DNA of 56,606 nucleotides from Desulfovibrio sp. (GCA_017450275.1 JAFSVD010000019.1:1-56606), one strand, 5' to 3'. Shown: positions 21,663 through 32,193, counted from the first letter of the stretch. Notes: generated by a model from the letters alone, not told the origin. Program-made: numbers and translations.

Positions 21663-24093
21663 GGATGGATGCGGGATCCTCAAAGGCCAGCGGGATCACG
21701 TCTTCGTATTTGTGCACCGTATGCACCTCGATTTTATCCAGGAGATCGTGGGGGATATCTTCGAGATCCTTGGTGTTTTCTTCGGGGATGAGCACATGGG
21801 AGAGGCCTTTGGCAACACCGGCCAAGATCTTCTCCTTGATGCCGCCAACAGGCAGAATGCGTCCCTGCAAGGTGATCTCGCCGGTCATGCACACATCGGA
21901 GCGAACCCTGCTCTTGGTGATCGCGCTGATCAAGGCTGTTGTCATGGTGACCCCAGCTGAGGGCCCATCCTTGGGTGTTGCGCCTTCAGGCACATGGATG
22001 TGCACATCGGCGTCCGTAAAGACATCGTTCGCTATGCCAAAGACATCAGCGCGGCTTCGGATAAAGCTCACCGCTGCCTTGGCGCTCTCCTTCATGACAT
22101 CACCCAATTGTCCTGTCAGGGTGAGGGTTCCCTTGCCCTTCATGAGGCAGGCCTCAATGGTCAAGACAACGCCGCCAACCGCTGTCCAGGCAAGACCCTG
22201 GGCTGTGCCTGGCAAGAGGCTTTTTTCGTTTTTGTTTTCAAGATAGCGGGGAATGCCCAGATAGGTTGCCACATCGTCTTTGTCCACCACAAAGGAGGAG
22301 GTATCGCCTTCGGCTTTTTTCCGGGCGATCTTGCGGCAGACTTTCGCGATCTCCCGCTCAAGATTGCGCACGCCAGCCTCTCGGGTGTACTCGGTGATGA
22401 TGCGGGTTAGGGCGTCTCTCGTGAGAGTGAGCATCTCTTGGGTGAGGCCGTTTTCGCTGATTTGTTTGGGCACAAGATGCTCGACAGCGATATCGAGTTT
22501 TTCCTGGGTGGTGTAGCCCGAGAGTTTGATTACCTCCATGCGGTCTTTCAAGGCCGCAGGCACGGTGTCCATCTGGTTGGCTGTACACAAAAACAGCACT
22601 TTCGAGAGATTGAAGGGCACATTCAGATAGTGGTCGCTGAAGGTGGCGTTTTGTTCGGGATCGAGTGCTTCAAGCAGGGCGGAAGAGGGATCACCGCGGA
22701 AGTCGGTGCCGATTTTATCGACCTCGTCCAAGATGATGACCGGATTCTTGGTGCCTGCTTGTTTGAGCGCCTGGATGATGCGACCGGGCATGGAGCCGAT
22801 ATAGGTGCGTCTGTGTCCCCGAATTTCCGCCTCGTCGTGCATGCCGCCCAAGGATATGCGCTGGAATTTGCGTCCCATGGCACGGGCGACAGAGCGACCA
22901 AGAGAGGTTTTGCCAACACCTGGAGGGCCTACCAGGCAGAGGATGGGGCCTTTGGATTCGGGATTGAGTTTGCGCACGCTCAAGAATTCGAGAATGCGTT
23001 CCTTGACCTTTTCGAGACCGCAGTGGTCTTCGTCCAAGATGGCTGCGGCCTTGGTGATGTCCATGGTGTCCTTGGAGACTTTTTTCCAGGGCAGGCAGAG
23101 CAACCAGTCGAGATAGGTGTGGATGATATTCGCCTCAGCGGTATCGCCGTGCATGCCGGCCAGGCGGCTGAGCTGTTTGTCCGCCTCTTTGCGCACCTCG
23201 GCCGGAAAGCCTGCCTTGGCAATGGCTTTTTTGAGGCTTTGGATCTCATCGTCGGAATCGATGTCTTTTTCGCCCAGTTCTTGGCGTATGGCCTTGATCT
23301 GTTCGCGCAGGTAATAGTCTTTTTGCGCCTTATCCATGCCTTCGCGGGCGGAATGTTGGATCTTCGCCTGGACAGTGGCGATTTCCACCTCGTTTTGCAG
23401 CTTGATATTGATGAGATTGATCCGATCGATGGGGTCAACGGTTTCCAAAAGCTCTTGGGCTTCGTTGGTTTTTAAGCGGATGTTGGCGGCAATGAGATCA
23501 GCCAGTCTGCCTGGATCATCGACGCTGGCAAGAACCGCATTGATATCGGGCGAGATGATGCCGCGCAGCGAAAGCACTTTTTCGCTCTGGGCTCGTGCCT
23601 GACGCAGAGCCCCCTCCACAGCCGTTGTGTGGGGCACCTTGGTTTCTATGACGGGCTCGATTTCTGCCGCAATATAGTGTTCGCCGTCTTCGAAGGTGAG
23701 CACCTTGGCTCGGCAAACGCCCTGCACCAAGAGCTTGACCCGGGAATCGGGCAGCTTGAGCACGCGCATGACATTGACCACTGTGCCCATGGTGTAGAGA
23801 TCCTTGGGGGAGGGATCGTCGACGGTCTCGTCTTTTTGCGCACAGACCAAGAGATGGTGGCCACAGGCTAAGGCTTCATCCACAGCGGCTATCGAGTGTT
23901 CGCGGCTGATGAACAGGGGCAGAACCATATAATTGAAAATGACAATATCGCGAACCGGAAGCACCGGCATCACACCCGGTATTTCCAAGATATCTTCAGT
24001 ATTTTCGTGGCCAGGTTTGGCAGAGGCGTTTTGCATAGAGCCACTGGCTGCATGGACACGTTCGTCGTTTCTATTTGTATTTTTTTCCGACAT
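21649..24093 (-). CDS. lon: ATP-dependent Lon protease
   Basis: 814 residues from ATG 24093 with GGGAG upstream. The substrate-binding N-domain (VMPVLPVRDIVIFNYMVLPLF) starts near residue 41. The AAA+ module has Walker A GPPGVGKTS (389-397) and Walker B VIILDEVDK (452-460). The protease domain has the Ser-Lys dyad at S712 (PKDGPSAG) and K753 (GGIKEK). A ~35-residue polar N-terminal extension precedes the usual start of homology. It has its own promoter and a dyad in the leader, and is followed by overlapping prmC. Confidence 0.96.
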   Translation of the reverse strand: MSEKNTNRNDERVHAASGSMQNASAKPGHENTEDILEIPGVMPVLPVRDIVIFNYMVLPLFISREHSIAAVDEALACGHHLLVCAQKDETVDDPSPKDLYTMGTVVNVMRVLKLPDSRVKLLVQGVCRAKVLTFEDGEHYIAAEIEPVIETKVPHTTAVEGALRQARAQSEKVLSLRGIISPDINAVLASVDDPGRLADLIAANIRLKTNEAQELLETVDPIDRINLINIKLQNEVEIATVQAKIQHSAREGMDKAQKDYYLREQIKAIRQELGEKDIDSDDEIQSLKKAIAKAGFPAEVRKEADKQLSRLAGMHGDTAEANIIHTYLDWLLCLPWKKVSKDTMDITKAAAILDEDHCGLEKVKERILEFLSVRKLNPESKGPILCLVGPPGVGKTSLGRSVARAMGRKFQRISLGGMHDEAEIRGHRRTYIGSMPGRIIQALKQAGTKNPVIILDEVDKIGTDFRGDPSSALLEALDPEQNATFSDHYLNVPFNLSKVLFLCTANQMDTVPAALKDRMEVIKLSGYTTQEKLDIAVEHLVPKQISENGLTQEMLTLTRDALTRIITEYTREAGVRNLEREIAKVCRKIARKKAEGDTSSFVVDKDDVATYLGIPRYLENKNEKSLLPGTAQGLAWTAVGGVVLTIEACLMKGKGTLTLTGQLGDVMKESAKAAVSFIRSRADVFGIANDVFTDADVHIHVPEGATPKDGPSAGVTMTTALISAITKSRVRSDVCMTGEITLQGRILPVGGIKEKILAGVAKGLSHVLIPEENTKDLEDIPHDLLDKIEVHTVHKYEDVIPLAFEDPASIHAAS

Positions 24094-24125
24094 TGGGATC
24101 TCCCGGCAAAAAGAACACGGTGGAA

Positions 24126-24140
24126 GAGCCAAGCTGGCTC
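24126..24140. promoter_or_regulatory. Dyad in the lon leader
   Basis: GAGCCAAGCTGGCTC: arms GAGCCA and TGGCTC flank a 3-base centre, about 13 bases after the expected transcription start of lon. Could be an operator or an RNA hairpin. Confidence 0.3.
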
Positions 24141-24159
24141 CCTCCACACTCTTTGCCTC

Positions 24160-24187
24160 AATATAAGGCCTTCTTTTGTTCTGACAA
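24160..24187 (-). promoter_or_regulatory. Sigma-70-like promoter of lon
   Basis: TTGTCA (24182-24187) and TATATT (24160-24165) separated by 16 bases, about 70 bases before the lon start. No convincing heat-shock (sigma-32) motif was seen. Confidence 0.5.
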
Positions 24188-24198
24188 GGGAGCCTATG

Positions 24199-24227
24199 AA
24201 AAAAAGCCCTCCTGCGAGGGCTTTTTT
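24199..24227 (-). terminator. Intrinsic terminator after holA
   Basis: GCCCTC/GAGGGC stem with flanking A and T runs, ending nine bases before the holA stop (24236); it ends the long rpmF-to-holA gene block and insulates lon. Confidence 0.85.
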
Positions 24228-24235
24228 GTGGTGTG

Positions 24236-25201
24236 TTATTTTTTGGCAAAAAGCGTACTGAGATCGACAAGCAGGGTATCGAGTGCCTGGGCAACGCTCG
24301 CCTCTCCCCGTTTGACCGACCAATCGGCCTCCAGCAAGACGCTCATGGCCTTGGCCAGGGTGGGGAGACTGACGGCTTTGGCGTCGTTTTCCTTATAGAC
24401 CTTGGAGGGGCCTTTGACTGTGGTCTGGCCGGTTTTCAGTTCCCAAAGCAGTCGAAACTCGCGATCGAGCATGGAGAGCAGAATAAAGAAAACCTTTTCC
24501 ACCTCGCGGTCATAGAGCACGTCCTTGATCGCAAGGCCGATCTTGCCCGCTTTGATGTGGTTGATGCAGGAGAAAAAATTGCATTCCTGCTCGCGCACCT
24601 CCCCCCATTCTCCCTCTGGCATGGTTTTTTGGCCATCGTAGTAGATGGTGAGCTTGCGCAATTCGTTTTCGAGCGTTCGGGCATCGGTTATGCCCTGGAG
24701 AGCCAGCTTGTCAAAGACGGGTTTGGGGAGGTTGGGGTATCTCGGCTGCTGTTGGGCAAGATAGCTGCGCAGGGTTTTTTCGGTGATGCCTTCGTGTTTC
24801 CAAATCCAGCCTTTTTTCTCCGCGATGGTGAAGCATTTGCTCTTTGTGATACAGGGATTGAGCTTGGGCTTGCCCCATTCCCAGGCTCCTTCCAGGCAGA
24901 AGATCGGCCAGCAAAAGGGGGAGAGGCGATGGATCATGATATCGATATTGTTCCAATGCTTGGCGCCCCATTTTTCCGCCTGATGCACGAGCAGGTAGTG
25001 GAATGTGCCAAAAAGGCCGGTTGCGTTGAATTCCTCCCAAAAGCTCGGAGGGGGATCTTCATCCCCCCAATAGCTTTTTTTCTCCCATTGGCCACTTGTG
25101 GGGGGAAATTGCGCAAGAAGCGTTTTGAGCTGTTCTTCCCACAAATAGGAATCAGGGCAGAGAAAGCAAAAAAAGGCCGGACGTTCTGCTGCGGTCGCCA
25201 T
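24236..25201 (-). CDS. holA: DNA polymerase III subunit delta
   Basis: 321 residues. Similarity is diffuse, as is usual for HolA: an N-terminal nucleotide-binding-like domain starting RPAFFCFLCPDSYLWEEQL, a central helical domain (LQGITDARTLENELRKLTIYYDG), and a C-terminal collar domain (FFILLSMLDREFRLLWELKTG). Delta opens the sliding clamp within the clamp loader. It starts 8 bases after the leuS stop with a GGGGT site. In many proteobacteria lptE lies between leuS and holA; here there is no room for it. Confidence 0.8.
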   Translation of the reverse strand: MATAAERPAFFCFLCPDSYLWEEQLKTLLAQFPPTSGQWEKKSYWGDEDPPPSFWEEFNATGLFGTFHYLLVHQAEKWGAKHWNNIDIMIHRLSPFCWPIFCLEGAWEWGKPKLNPCITKSKCFTIAEKKGWIWKHEGITEKTLRSYLAQQQPRYPNLPKPVFDKLALQGITDARTLENELRKLTIYYDGQKTMPEGEWGEVREQECNFFSCINHIKAGKIGLAIKDVLYDREVEKVFFILLSMLDREFRLLWELKTGQTTVKGPSKVYKENDAKAVSLPTLAKAMSVLLEADWSVKRGEASVAQALDTLLVDLSTLFAKK

Positions 25202-25209
25202 ACCCCAAC

Positions 25210-27714
25210 TTATCCAGCAACCACATTGACCAGTTTATCGGGCACGACAATGACCTTGCGCACGGTTTTGCCCTGGATATGGCGGACAATGGTTGGATTG
25301 TTCAGCGCGAGCGTCTTCAGCTCTTCTTCGGTCGAAGAGGCTGGGACTGTGATGGTTTGCCGCACCTTGCCATTGACCTGGAGCACAATGGTTTTTTCTT
25401 CGGCAACAAGGGCTTGCGGATCGATTTCAGGCCAGCGCTCCTTGGTGAGCGAGCTGGTATGGCCTGTTTTTTCCCACAGTTCTTCCGCAATGTGGGGGGC
25501 TATGGGAAAGAGCACGGTTAACACCGTTGCCATGGCCGAGGAAAAGACCGTATCGCCAACGGCTGCCAGATTGTCCTTCACCCCGTACATATCGTTCACC
25601 AATTCCATGATCGCGGCGATGGCGGTGTTGAATTGGAAGCGGTCGCCCATGTCTTCGCTGACTTTTTGCACGGTGGTGTGCTCTTTGCGTCGAAGCGCTG
25701 TGGCTTCCTTGGTTTTGGCGTCTGCGGCTGTGGCTTGGAGAGCGCGGAGGGGGAGACAGTGCTCTTGGGTCTCTGTGTACAGGCGCCAGACGCGGGCGAG
25801 AAAGCGGGATGCGCCTTCGATGCCGGAATCCGACCAGTCAAAATCGCGTTCAGGCGGGGCGGCAAAGAGGCAGAACAGTCTCACTGTGTCAGCGCCGAAG
25901 CGGTCGATCATCTCCTGGGGGTTGACGATATTGCCCTTGGATTTGGACATCTTGCTCCCTTCTTTCAAGACCATGCCCTGGGTGAGCAGATGGGAGAAGG
26001 GTTCGCGCAAGGTTTTGGGGTAGATGCCAAGATCGCGCAGCGCCTTGGTGAAGAAGCGCGCGTAGAGAAGATGGAGAATGGCGTGCTCCACGCCCCCGAT
26101 ATACTGATCAACCGGCAGCCAGTATTCGAGTGCTTCGGGATTGAAGGCGGCTTTTTCCTCTCTGGCTGCGGTGTATCTGGCAAAATACCAGGACGATTCC
26201 ATGAAGGTGTCCATGGTGTCGGTTTCTCGTCTGGCTGGTTTGCCGCATCGGGGGCAGCGGGTTGCGTAGAAGGATTCCTCTTCGGGCAGGGGGGATTTGC
26301 CATCAGGGCGAACCTGGATATCGAGGGGCAGCACAATCGGCAGATGCGCTGGATCTTCCGGCACAAGGCCGCAGGATTCGCAATAGACCATGGGAATCGG
26401 CGCTCCCCAATACCGTTGCCGCGAGATATTCCAGTCACGCAGGCGGTATTGCACGCTCTTTTTGCCAAGGCCGAGGCGTTCGAGCTCACGGGTGACTGCT
26501 TCCTTGCCCTCTTCGCTCGGCATGCCCGTAAATTGACCGGAATTGATCATGGTGCCGGGATCCGACATAGCACACGTTTGCGGATCGGGAATGCCTGTTT
26601 CTGGGCAGATGATGGGGATGATGGGCAGGTCGTATTTTTTGGCGAATTCAAAATCGCGTTGATCGCCGTAGGGCACGCCCATAACCGCTCCTGTGCCGTA
26701 GCTCGCGAGCACGAAATTGCCGAGCCAAATGGGGATGCGTTTCTTGGTTATGGGATGCAAGACAAAGACATCGATGGGTATGCCCTCTTTCTCCAAGGTT
26801 TCGGACTGGCGATCGAGGCGATCCATGTTGCGGATCTTGGTGATAAAGGCGTTGATAGCCTCGAAGTTGGGACTGTCCTTGATCAAGAGAGGAACCAAGG
26901 GATGTTCTGGCGCCAAGGTCATAAAGGTTACGCCAAAGAGGGTGTCAGGGCGGGTGGTAAAGACCGTAATGGAATCAGCCCCTTCAACAGGCTTTTCCAA
27001 GGGAAAGGTCACCTGGCAACCAATGGATTTGCCGATCCAGTTTTTTTGCATGGCGAGCACGCGGTCAGGCCAGGCGCCATTGGCTAAGAGCGGCAGATCG
27101 GAAAGCAGTTCGTCCGCATAGGCGGTGATTTTGACAAACCACTGGGTCAGCTCTTTCTGCTCGACTGTGCTATCGCATCGCCAGCATTTGCCCTCGATCA
27201 CCTGCTCGTTGGCCAAGACGGTCATGCAGGAGGGGCACCAGTTCTGCGGGGCTTTTTTGCGGTAGATTAAGCCCTTTTCGTAGAGCTTTAAGAAAAATTC
27301 TTGCTCAAAGCGGTAGTATTCGGGTCTGCAGGTGGCTATTTCTCGATCCCAGTCGTAGGAATAGCCCAGCCGCATGAGCTGGCTGCGCATCGTGCTGATA
27401 TTGGAGTAGGTCCAGGCAGCCGGATGGACATGGTGTTTGATGGCCGCGTTTTCCGCCGGCAGGCCAAAGGCGTCCCAGCCCATGGGATGGAGGACATTGT
27501 AGCCTTGCATGCGTTTTGTGCGGGCTATGACGTCGCCGATGCAATAGTTGCGCACATGCCCCATGTGGATGTTTCCGGAAGGATAGGGAAACATTTCCAG
27601 CACATAGTATTTGGGGGTGCTGGGATCAAGTTGGGCGCGACAAACGCCTTGCTCCTTCCATACACGCTGCCATTTTTCTTCAATGGCACCAGGTACATAG
27701 GGTGTCTTTTGCAT
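25210..27714 (-). CDS. leuS: Leucyl-tRNA synthetase
   Basis: 834 residues from ATG 27714 ([19 protein letters not shown]), with AGGA seven bases upstream. Longer readings overlap nusB. HIGH-type motif [14 protein letters not shown] (near residue 45), inserted editing domain with [14 protein letters not shown] motif SKMSKSKGN (about residue 590), and a C-terminal anticodon-binding and tail domain. Charges tRNA-Leu in the cytoplasm. Confidence 0.97.
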   Translation of the reverse strand: MQKTPYVPGAIEEKWQRVWKEQGVCRAQLDPSTPKYYVLEMFPYPSGNIHMGHVRNYCIGDVIARTKRMQGYNVLHPMGWDAFGLPAENAAIKHHVHPAAWTYSNISTMRSQLMRLGYSYDWDREIATCRPEYYRFEQEFFLKLYEKGLIYRKKAPQNWCPSCMTVLANEQVIEGKCWRCDSTVEQKELTQWFVKITAYADELLSDLPLLANGAWPDRVLAMQKNWIGKSIGCQVTFPLEKPVEGADSITVFTTRPDTLFGVTFMTLAPEHPLVPLLIKDSPNFEAINAFITKIRNMDRLDRQSETLEKEGIPIDVFVLHPITKKRIPIWLGNFVLASYGTGAVMGVPYGDQRDFEFAKKYDLPIIPIICPETGIPDPQTCAMSDPGTMINSGQFTGMPSEEGKEAVTRELERLGLGKKSVQYRLRDWNISRQRYWGAPIPMVYCESCGLVPEDPAHLPIVLPLDIQVRPDGKSPLPEEESFYATRCPRCGKPARRETDTMDTFMESSWYFARYTAAREEKAAFNPEALEYWLPVDQYIGGVEHAILHLLYARFFTKALRDLGIYPKTLREPFSHLLTQGMVLKEGSKMSKSKGNIVNPQEMIDRFGADTVRLFCLFAAPPERDFDWSDSGIEGASRFLARVWRLYTETQEHCLPLRALQATAADAKTKEATALRRKEHTTVQKVSEDMGDRFQFNTAIAAIMELVNDMYGVKDNLAAVGDTVFSSAMATVLTVLFPIAPHIAEELWEKTGHTSSLTKERWPEIDPQALVAEEKTIVLQVNGKVRQTITVPASSTEEELKTLALNNPTIVRHIQGKTVRKVIVVPDKLVNVVAG

Positions 27715-27740
27715 AGAGAATCCTGTTTCTTTCAGCGGCA

Positions 27741-28181
27741 TCAGGATTCCTGCTTCATGGCTGCTTCCAGGATGCCGTGGATGAATTTTTTGGCAGAGGG
27801 TTCGGCAAATTCTTTGCACAGGTCGAGCGTCTCAGCCATAATGACCTTGGGCGGGGTTTGGTGGAGAAAGAACAGTTCAAAAAAAGCCAGGCGGAGAAGG
27901 GTTCGCTCGATGGTTCCCAAGCGTTCAATCCGCCAGTTTGTGAGTCGCTCCTGGATGCGGGCATCGATAGCCTGGCATTGAGACCACACACCATGCACCA
28001 GTTCCCAGGCAAAGCCGCTCGTTTCCTTGGTCTCTTCCTGCGGATTGTCCTCGTTGGTCGGGATTGCCAGATAGCTGTTTTTGACATCGTCTTCGGTGGG
28101 CGCCTGCGTAAAGGAGAGGCTGTAGAGGACTTGAAAGGCCGCAACACGCGCCTGATGCCGTTTGGTCTTTTCTTTTCCCAT
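27741..28181 (-). CDS. nusB: Transcription antitermination protein NusB
   Basis: 146 residues. It has an arginine-rich N-terminus ([20 protein letters not shown]) and the all-helical NusB fold with [12 protein letters not shown] and the C-terminal [11 protein letters not shown]. With NusE it binds boxA RNA and supports rRNA antitermination. It begins 3 bases after ribH, the widespread ribH-nusB pairing. Confidence 0.95.
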   Translation of the reverse strand: MGKEKTKRHQARVAAFQVLYSLSFTQAPTEDDVKNSYLAIPTNEDNPQEETKETSGFAWELVHGVWSQCQAIDARIQERLTNWRIERLGTIERTLLRLAFFELFFLHQTPPKVIMAETLDLCKEFAEPSAKKFIHGILEAAMKQES

Positions 28182-28184
28182 AAA

Positions 28185-28655
28185 TCAAAGCTGCTCCAGG
28201 ACGTGGAGCGTTTCGAGCATGGCCAGCGCTGCCTCAACGCCCTTGTTGCCGGCCTTCGATCCTGCCCGCTCAATGGCCTGGTCGATGGTGTCGCAGGTGA
28301 GCAGGCCAAAGCCGATCGGAATCTCGTAGTTCAGCATCACCTGGGCAATGCCCTTGCTCGCCTCGGTACAGACGTAGTCAAAATGGGGGGTTGCGCCGCG
28401 GATCACCGCGCCTAAGGCAATGAGGGCGTCGTAGCGCTTGCTTTTGGCCACCTTCTGGCACACAAGCGGCAGCTCAAAGGCGCCGGGCACATGGATGAGC
28501 GTAATGTCCTCTTGGCTTGCCCCATGCCGTTCCAAGCAATCCAGGGCACCTGTCACAAGATTGTTGACAATAAAACTGTTGAAGCGGGTTGCGACAATGG
28601 CAATCTTGTGATGGTCGCAAAGGAGGGAGCCATCGATGGTGTGAAGAGTGGGCAT
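28185..28655 (-). CDS. ribH: 6,7-dimethyl-8-ribityllumazine synthase
   Basis: 156 residues. Motifs [12 protein letters not shown] (residues 22-33), VPGAFELPL and [17 protein letters not shown] with the catalytic histidine, plus [16 protein letters not shown]. Condenses the pyrimidine product with 3,4-dihydroxy-2-butanone-4-phosphate. The enzyme that makes the latter (RibB/RibBA), usually encoded between ribE and ribH in relatives, is not here. Confidence 0.96.
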   Translation of the reverse strand: MPTLHTIDGSLLCDHHKIAIVATRFNSFIVNNLVTGALDCLERHGASQEDITLIHVPGAFELPLVCQKVAKSKRYDALIALGAVIRGATPHFDYVCTEASKGIAQVMLNYEIPIGFGLLTCDTIDQAIERAGSKAGNKGVEAALAMLETLHVLEQL

Positions 28656-28670
28656 AGGTAGTCCTGTTGG

Positions 28671-29312
28671 TTAGAAAAAGCCATGGCGGGCGAGAAAATC
28701 CTGGGTCAGGGAAGCCGTCGGTTGTTGACAATGCTTGGCAACGTATTTGGCGAGAATGTCGGTCTCAAGATGCAGGGTGCGACCTTGGGTCCAGTCTTTG
28801 GCCGTGGTGTTTTTGACGGTTTCAGGGATGATGTTGACCGTAAAGGTCGTGTTCTCCACGCTGTTCACCGTCAAGCTGATCCCATCGAGCGCAACAGAGC
28901 CTTTTTCCACAATTTCCTTCGCGTGCTGGGAGGGAAAGGTGAGGGTTATTTCTTTGGATTCCCCCTGTGCTCGGATACGCTGGATCGTTGCCAGGCAATC
29001 CACATGGCCTGTGACAAGATGACCCCCGAGTCTATCGCACAAGCGAAGCGCGCGCTCAAGGTTGACACATGTGCCCTGGCGCATGGTTTGAAGGGTTGAG
29101 CGGGCAAGGGTCTGTTTGGAGGCATAGACACTGAAGGTGGTGTGCGCATGCTTTTCCACGGTGAGGCATAAGCCGTTGACAGCAATGGATTCGCCGTCAA
29201 CGATATTGGTGAAGGCCTCGTCAACCGTGGGGCAGATACTGAGGCGCATGTCAGCGCCTAAGGGAGTCACTTTCTGCACAATACCTAGGGACGCGATGAT
29301 GCCGGTGAACAT
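28671..29312 (-). CDS. ribE: Riboflavin synthase alpha subunit
   Basis: 213 residues. Two lumazine-binding repeats: the first starts MFTGIIASLGIV and has SIAVNGLCLTV; the second has VALDGISLTVN near residue 135. Both contain GGHLVTGHVD-type segments. It dismutates two lumazine molecules to riboflavin. The start overlaps the 3' end of ribD by 28 bases, with a GAGG site inside ribD, indicating translational coupling. Confidence 0.95.
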   Translation of the reverse strand: MFTGIIASLGIVQKVTPLGADMRLSICPTVDEAFTNIVDGESIAVNGLCLTVEKHAHTTFSVYASKQTLARSTLQTMRQGTCVNLERALRLCDRLGGHLVTGHVDCLATIQRIRAQGESKEITLTFPSQHAKEIVEKGSVALDGISLTVNSVENTTFTVNIIPETVKNTTAKDWTQGRTLHLETDILAKYVAKHCQQPTASLTQDFLARHGFF

Positions 29313-30451
29313 GAGACCTCGGGAAGGGGCTTTGGCCGCAGAAGGATGTGCACATCGTCTCCGCAGAGGTGGACGTGGCTTGTGCGGAGGTGGATGGCGT
29401 CCTTGAGGGTGAGGGGGGTGCGACCGGAAAAAAGAGGAAGGGCGCTGTTGTCGGCGAGAATGATGGGCGCTAGATGCAGATGGAATTCATCCACAAGATT
29501 GGCTTCAAGAAGGCTTCGGGCAAGGAGGCCTCCGCCTTCACACAAAACGTAGGGGCAATGCAGCTCGGCCAAGATCAACTGGAAGAGCGCGTTCAAATCA
29601 GCTGCGCCGTCGGCACATTGGGGTATGGGAAAAACGCGCACCCCGAGCGTTCGGAGCTCCTGGGCAAGCGTGGATGCGGCGCACGCTGCCGAGGAAAAAA
29701 AAATGGTCTCGGTGGGGCGATGGGTGAGAAGAGCAAAGGCGTCCTGCGCCTTTGGCAAATGGCTTGTTATGACACCGGCCAGGGGCTGCTTGGGATTGTT
29801 GGCTGTGCGAACAGTGAGCTTGGGATTGTCCGTGCGAAAGGTGTTGCCGCCAACAAGAACCATGCCGTTTATGCGGCTTATGGCTTCGCGAAGGCGATGC
29901 ACGTGTTCGCGTGAAGCCTCGCAGCTGATCCACTGGGAGTGGCCGCTTCGGGTTGCGATGCGACCGTCCATGGACGCGGCCATTTTGAGGAGAATATAGG
30001 GACGCTTGTCTTTCTTCCAGGCGAGAAAATCCGCGAGCATATCCTGGCATTCTTGCTCAAGAACAGGGCCAATCACCTCAATGCCATAGGATTCGAGAAT
30101 CTCTTTGCCGCCAGCGGCTTCGAGGGTGGGATCCCGCATCCCAAAAACCACGCGACGAATCCCCGCTGCACGCAAAGCCTCTGTGCAGGGTGGGGTTTTG
30201 CCAAAATGGCTGCAGGGCTCGAGCGTCACCACCATGGTGAGGCCTTTGGGATCAATGCCAGCCTCTTTGGCTGCGTGTAAACACGCCACTTCAGCGTGCA
30301 TGGAGCCGGCTTTCGCATGGTAGCCGCGAGCAACAATACCCTGCTCAGACACCAAGACAGCCCCTACCGAGGGATTGGGATAGGTCTGCCATTTGCCGCG
30401 TTCTGCCTGCGCGAGTGCCTCATGCATGCAGTCTGCATACGCTTCACTCAT
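29285..30451 (-). CDS. ribD: Bifunctional pyrimidine deaminase/reductase RibD
   Basis: 388 residues. The N-terminal deaminase has zinc motifs HAEV (about residue 48) and LEPCSHFGKTPPC (about residues 77-89). The C-terminal RibD_C reductase begins around residue 150 (RPYILLKMAASMDGRIA) with GSNTFRTDNP-type and CEGGGLLARSLLEANLVDE motifs. It carries out two consecutive steps of riboflavin synthesis. No FMN riboswitch is visible upstream; it is inside the operon, 9 bases after the dCMP deaminase gene. Confidence 0.95.
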   Translation of the reverse strand: MSEAYADCMHEALAQAERGKWQTYPNPSVGAVLVSEQGIVARGYHAKAGSMHAEVACLHAAKEAGIDPKGLTMVVTLEPCSHFGKTPPCTEALRAAGIRRVVFGMRDPTLEAAGGKEILESYGIEVIGPVLEQECQDMLADFLAWKKDKRPYILLKMAASMDGRIATRSGHSQWISCEASREHVHRLREAISRINGMVLVGGNTFRTDNPKLTVRTANNPKQPLAGVITSHLPKAQDAFALLTHRPTETIFFSSAACAASTLAQELRTLGVRVFPIPQCADGAADLNALFQLILAELHCPYVLCEGGGLLARSLLEANLVDEFHLHLAPIILADNSALPLFSGRTPLTLKDAIHLRTSHVHLCGDDVHILLRPKPLPEVSCSPASSRP

Positions 30452-30460
30452 GCCGTCTTT

Positions 30461-30946
30461 TCAGCGTTCGGGAGGAAACGCTGCCTCCGCTTGGTCTGTG
30501 GGTTTTTGCACTTGGATGACAGGAATATGCGCCTGGCGCAAGAGATCCTTGGAGAGGTCGTCGGGATAGGCTTCGGCGTAGTAGATGGTCTTGATGCCGC
30601 AGTTGATGAGCATTTTGCAACACAGCACGCAGGGAAATGTTGTGCAGTAGAGATCCGTGCCGAGTAAGGAGATGCCGCTTGTCGCTGCCTGGATGATGAC
30701 GTTTTGCTCGGCGTGGATGCCGCGGCACATTTCATGGCGCTGTCCTGAGGGGATGTGCATCTCCTCGCGCAGACAGCCGATTTCAAGACAGTGCGGCAGC
30801 CCCTTGGGGATGCCGTTATAGCCTGTGGCTATGATCCGATTGTCCCAGACAGCCAGCGCCCCCACCTGTCTGCGTCGGCATGTTGAGCGTTCGGCAACAA
30901 GGTAGACAATGCGCATAAAATAGGCTGACCAGGGGAGGCGTTCCAT
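30461..30946 (-). CDS. dCMP deaminase family protein
   Basis: 161 residues of the ComEB/dCMP-deaminase type. Zinc-binding motifs HAEQN (about residues 78-82) and PCVLCCKML (about residues 104-112) are intact, and [22 protein letters not shown] is characteristic. The likely reaction is dCMP to dUMP for dTTP synthesis. It starts 5 bases after the glyA stop; serine hydroxymethyltransferase and dCMP deaminase side by side fit thymidylate supply. Exact substrate is inferred from family. Confidence 0.88.
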   Translation of the reverse strand: MERLPWSAYFMRIVYLVAERSTCRRRQVGALAVWDNRIIATGYNGIPKGLPHCLEIGCLREEMHIPSGQRHEMCRGIHAEQNVIIQAATSGISLLGTDLYCTTFPCVLCCKMLINCGIKTIYYAEAYPDDLSKDLLRQAHIPVIQVQKPTDQAEAAFPPER

Positions 30947-30951
30947 GGAAG

Positions 30952-32193
30952 TTACCAGGCAAAGAGGGGGAAGGAACGCACAAAGGACTGGACGTTGTCG
31001 CGGATTTTCCGCAGCGCCTCTGGTTCATTGTGGTGTTCGATCGCTTCCATGATAAAGACCGCGATGATGCGCATATCGTCTTCTTTGAAACCACGGGTGG
31101 TGAGAGCAGGAGTCCCCAAACGGATGCCGCTCGTGACCTTGGGCGGTTGGGTGTCAAAGGGGATGGTGTTTTTATTGACCGTAATGCCGGCGCTGTCGAG
31201 GGCGATCTCAGCCTCTTGGCCTGTCAGGTCTTTGTTGGTGAGGTCGATCAAAAGCAGGTGATTGTCGGTGCCGCCAGAGACCAGGGTGAAGCCGAAATTG
31301 GTCAATTCTTCGGCGAGCACGCGGGCGTTGGTGACCACTTGTTTCTGGTAGTGGACAAAGCTCTGGCGCAAGGCCTCTTTAAAGGCCACAGCCTTGGCCG
31401 CAATAACGTGCATAAGAGGGCCGCCCTGCATACCAGGGAAGATCTGCGAATCGATTTTTTTGGCGTAGTCGGCGTTTTGGGTCAAAATCATGCCCCCACG
31501 CGGTCCTCGCAAGGTCTTGTGGGTGGTTGTTGTCACGACATCGGCATAGGGAATGGGGCTCATGTGCAAGCCGGTTGCCACAAGACCCGCGATATGCGCC
31601 ATATCGACCAGAAGATAACAGCCCACTTCCTTGGCAATAGCCGCAAAGCGCTCAAAATCGAGAGCTCGGGGATAGGCGCTGGCACCGGCAATGAGCAGAT
31701 TGGGTCTGGTCTCCTTGGCCAGGTTCATGAGCGCATCGTAGTCAATGGTACCTGTCTCCCGATCCACCCCATAGGGCACGATGTGAAACTGCCGGCCAGA
31801 GAAATTGACCGCGCTTCCGTGGCTCAGATGCCCACCATGGCTCAAATTCATGCTCATGATGGTGTCGCCGGGTTTCAGGAAGGCATAATAGGCAGCCATA
31901 TTGGCCTGGGAGCCTGCATGGGGCTGGACATTGACAAAATTCGCGTGAAAGAGTTCCTTGGCTCTGTATCTGGCCAGCTCCTCGATGCGGTCGACGAATT
32001 CACAGCCGCCGTAGTAGCGCTTTCCCGGATAGCCCTCGGCGTATTTATGCGTCAAAATACTGCCTTGCGCCTGTCGCACAGCCGCAGAGACAAAGTTTTC
32101 CGAGGCGATCAGTTCCAGTTTGGAAACTTGACGGTTGGCTTCCTGCGCAATGGCTTTGGCCAGTTCGAGATCCTGTAAGAATATTTCTTCCAT
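30952..32193 (-). CDS. glyA: Serine hydroxymethyltransferase
   Basis: 413 residues from ATG 32193 ([19 protein letters not shown]) with AGGGA upstream. [12 protein letters not shown] near residue 25, [13 protein letters not shown], and the PLP lysine in [14 protein letters not shown] (about residue 225). Interconverts serine and glycine while loading tetrahydrofolate with a one-carbon unit. It lies between fabF and the dCMP deaminase gene, as in Desulfovibrio. Confidence 0.97.
   Translation of the reverse strand: MEEIFLQDLELAKAIAQEANRQVSKLELIASENFVSAAVRQAQGSILTHKYAEGYPGKRYYGGCEFVDRIEELARYRAKELFHANFVNVQPHAGSQANMAAYYAFLKPGDTIMSMNLSHGGHLSHGSAVNFSGRQFHIVPYGVDRETGTIDYDALMNLAKETRPNLLIAGASAYPRALDFERFAAIAKEVGCYLLVDMAHIAGLVATGLHMSPIPYADVVTTTTHKTLRGPRGGMILTQNADYAKKIDSQIFPGMQGGPLMHVIAAKAVAFKEALRQSFVHYQKQVVTNARVLAEELTNFGFTLVSGGTDNHLLLIDLTNKDLTGQEAEIALDSAGITVNKNTIPFDTQPPKVTSGIRLGTPALTTRGFKEDDMRIIAVFIMEAIEHHNEPEALRKIRDNVQSFVRSFPLFAW

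Noticed and set aside
24233-26023. 596-codon open frame opposite holA and leuS
   Set aside because: Spans two real genes and the gap between them, with no recognisable domain.
30452-30460. FMN riboswitch upstream of ribD
   Set aside because: Only 9 bases separate ribD from the preceding gene; no RFN element is visible.
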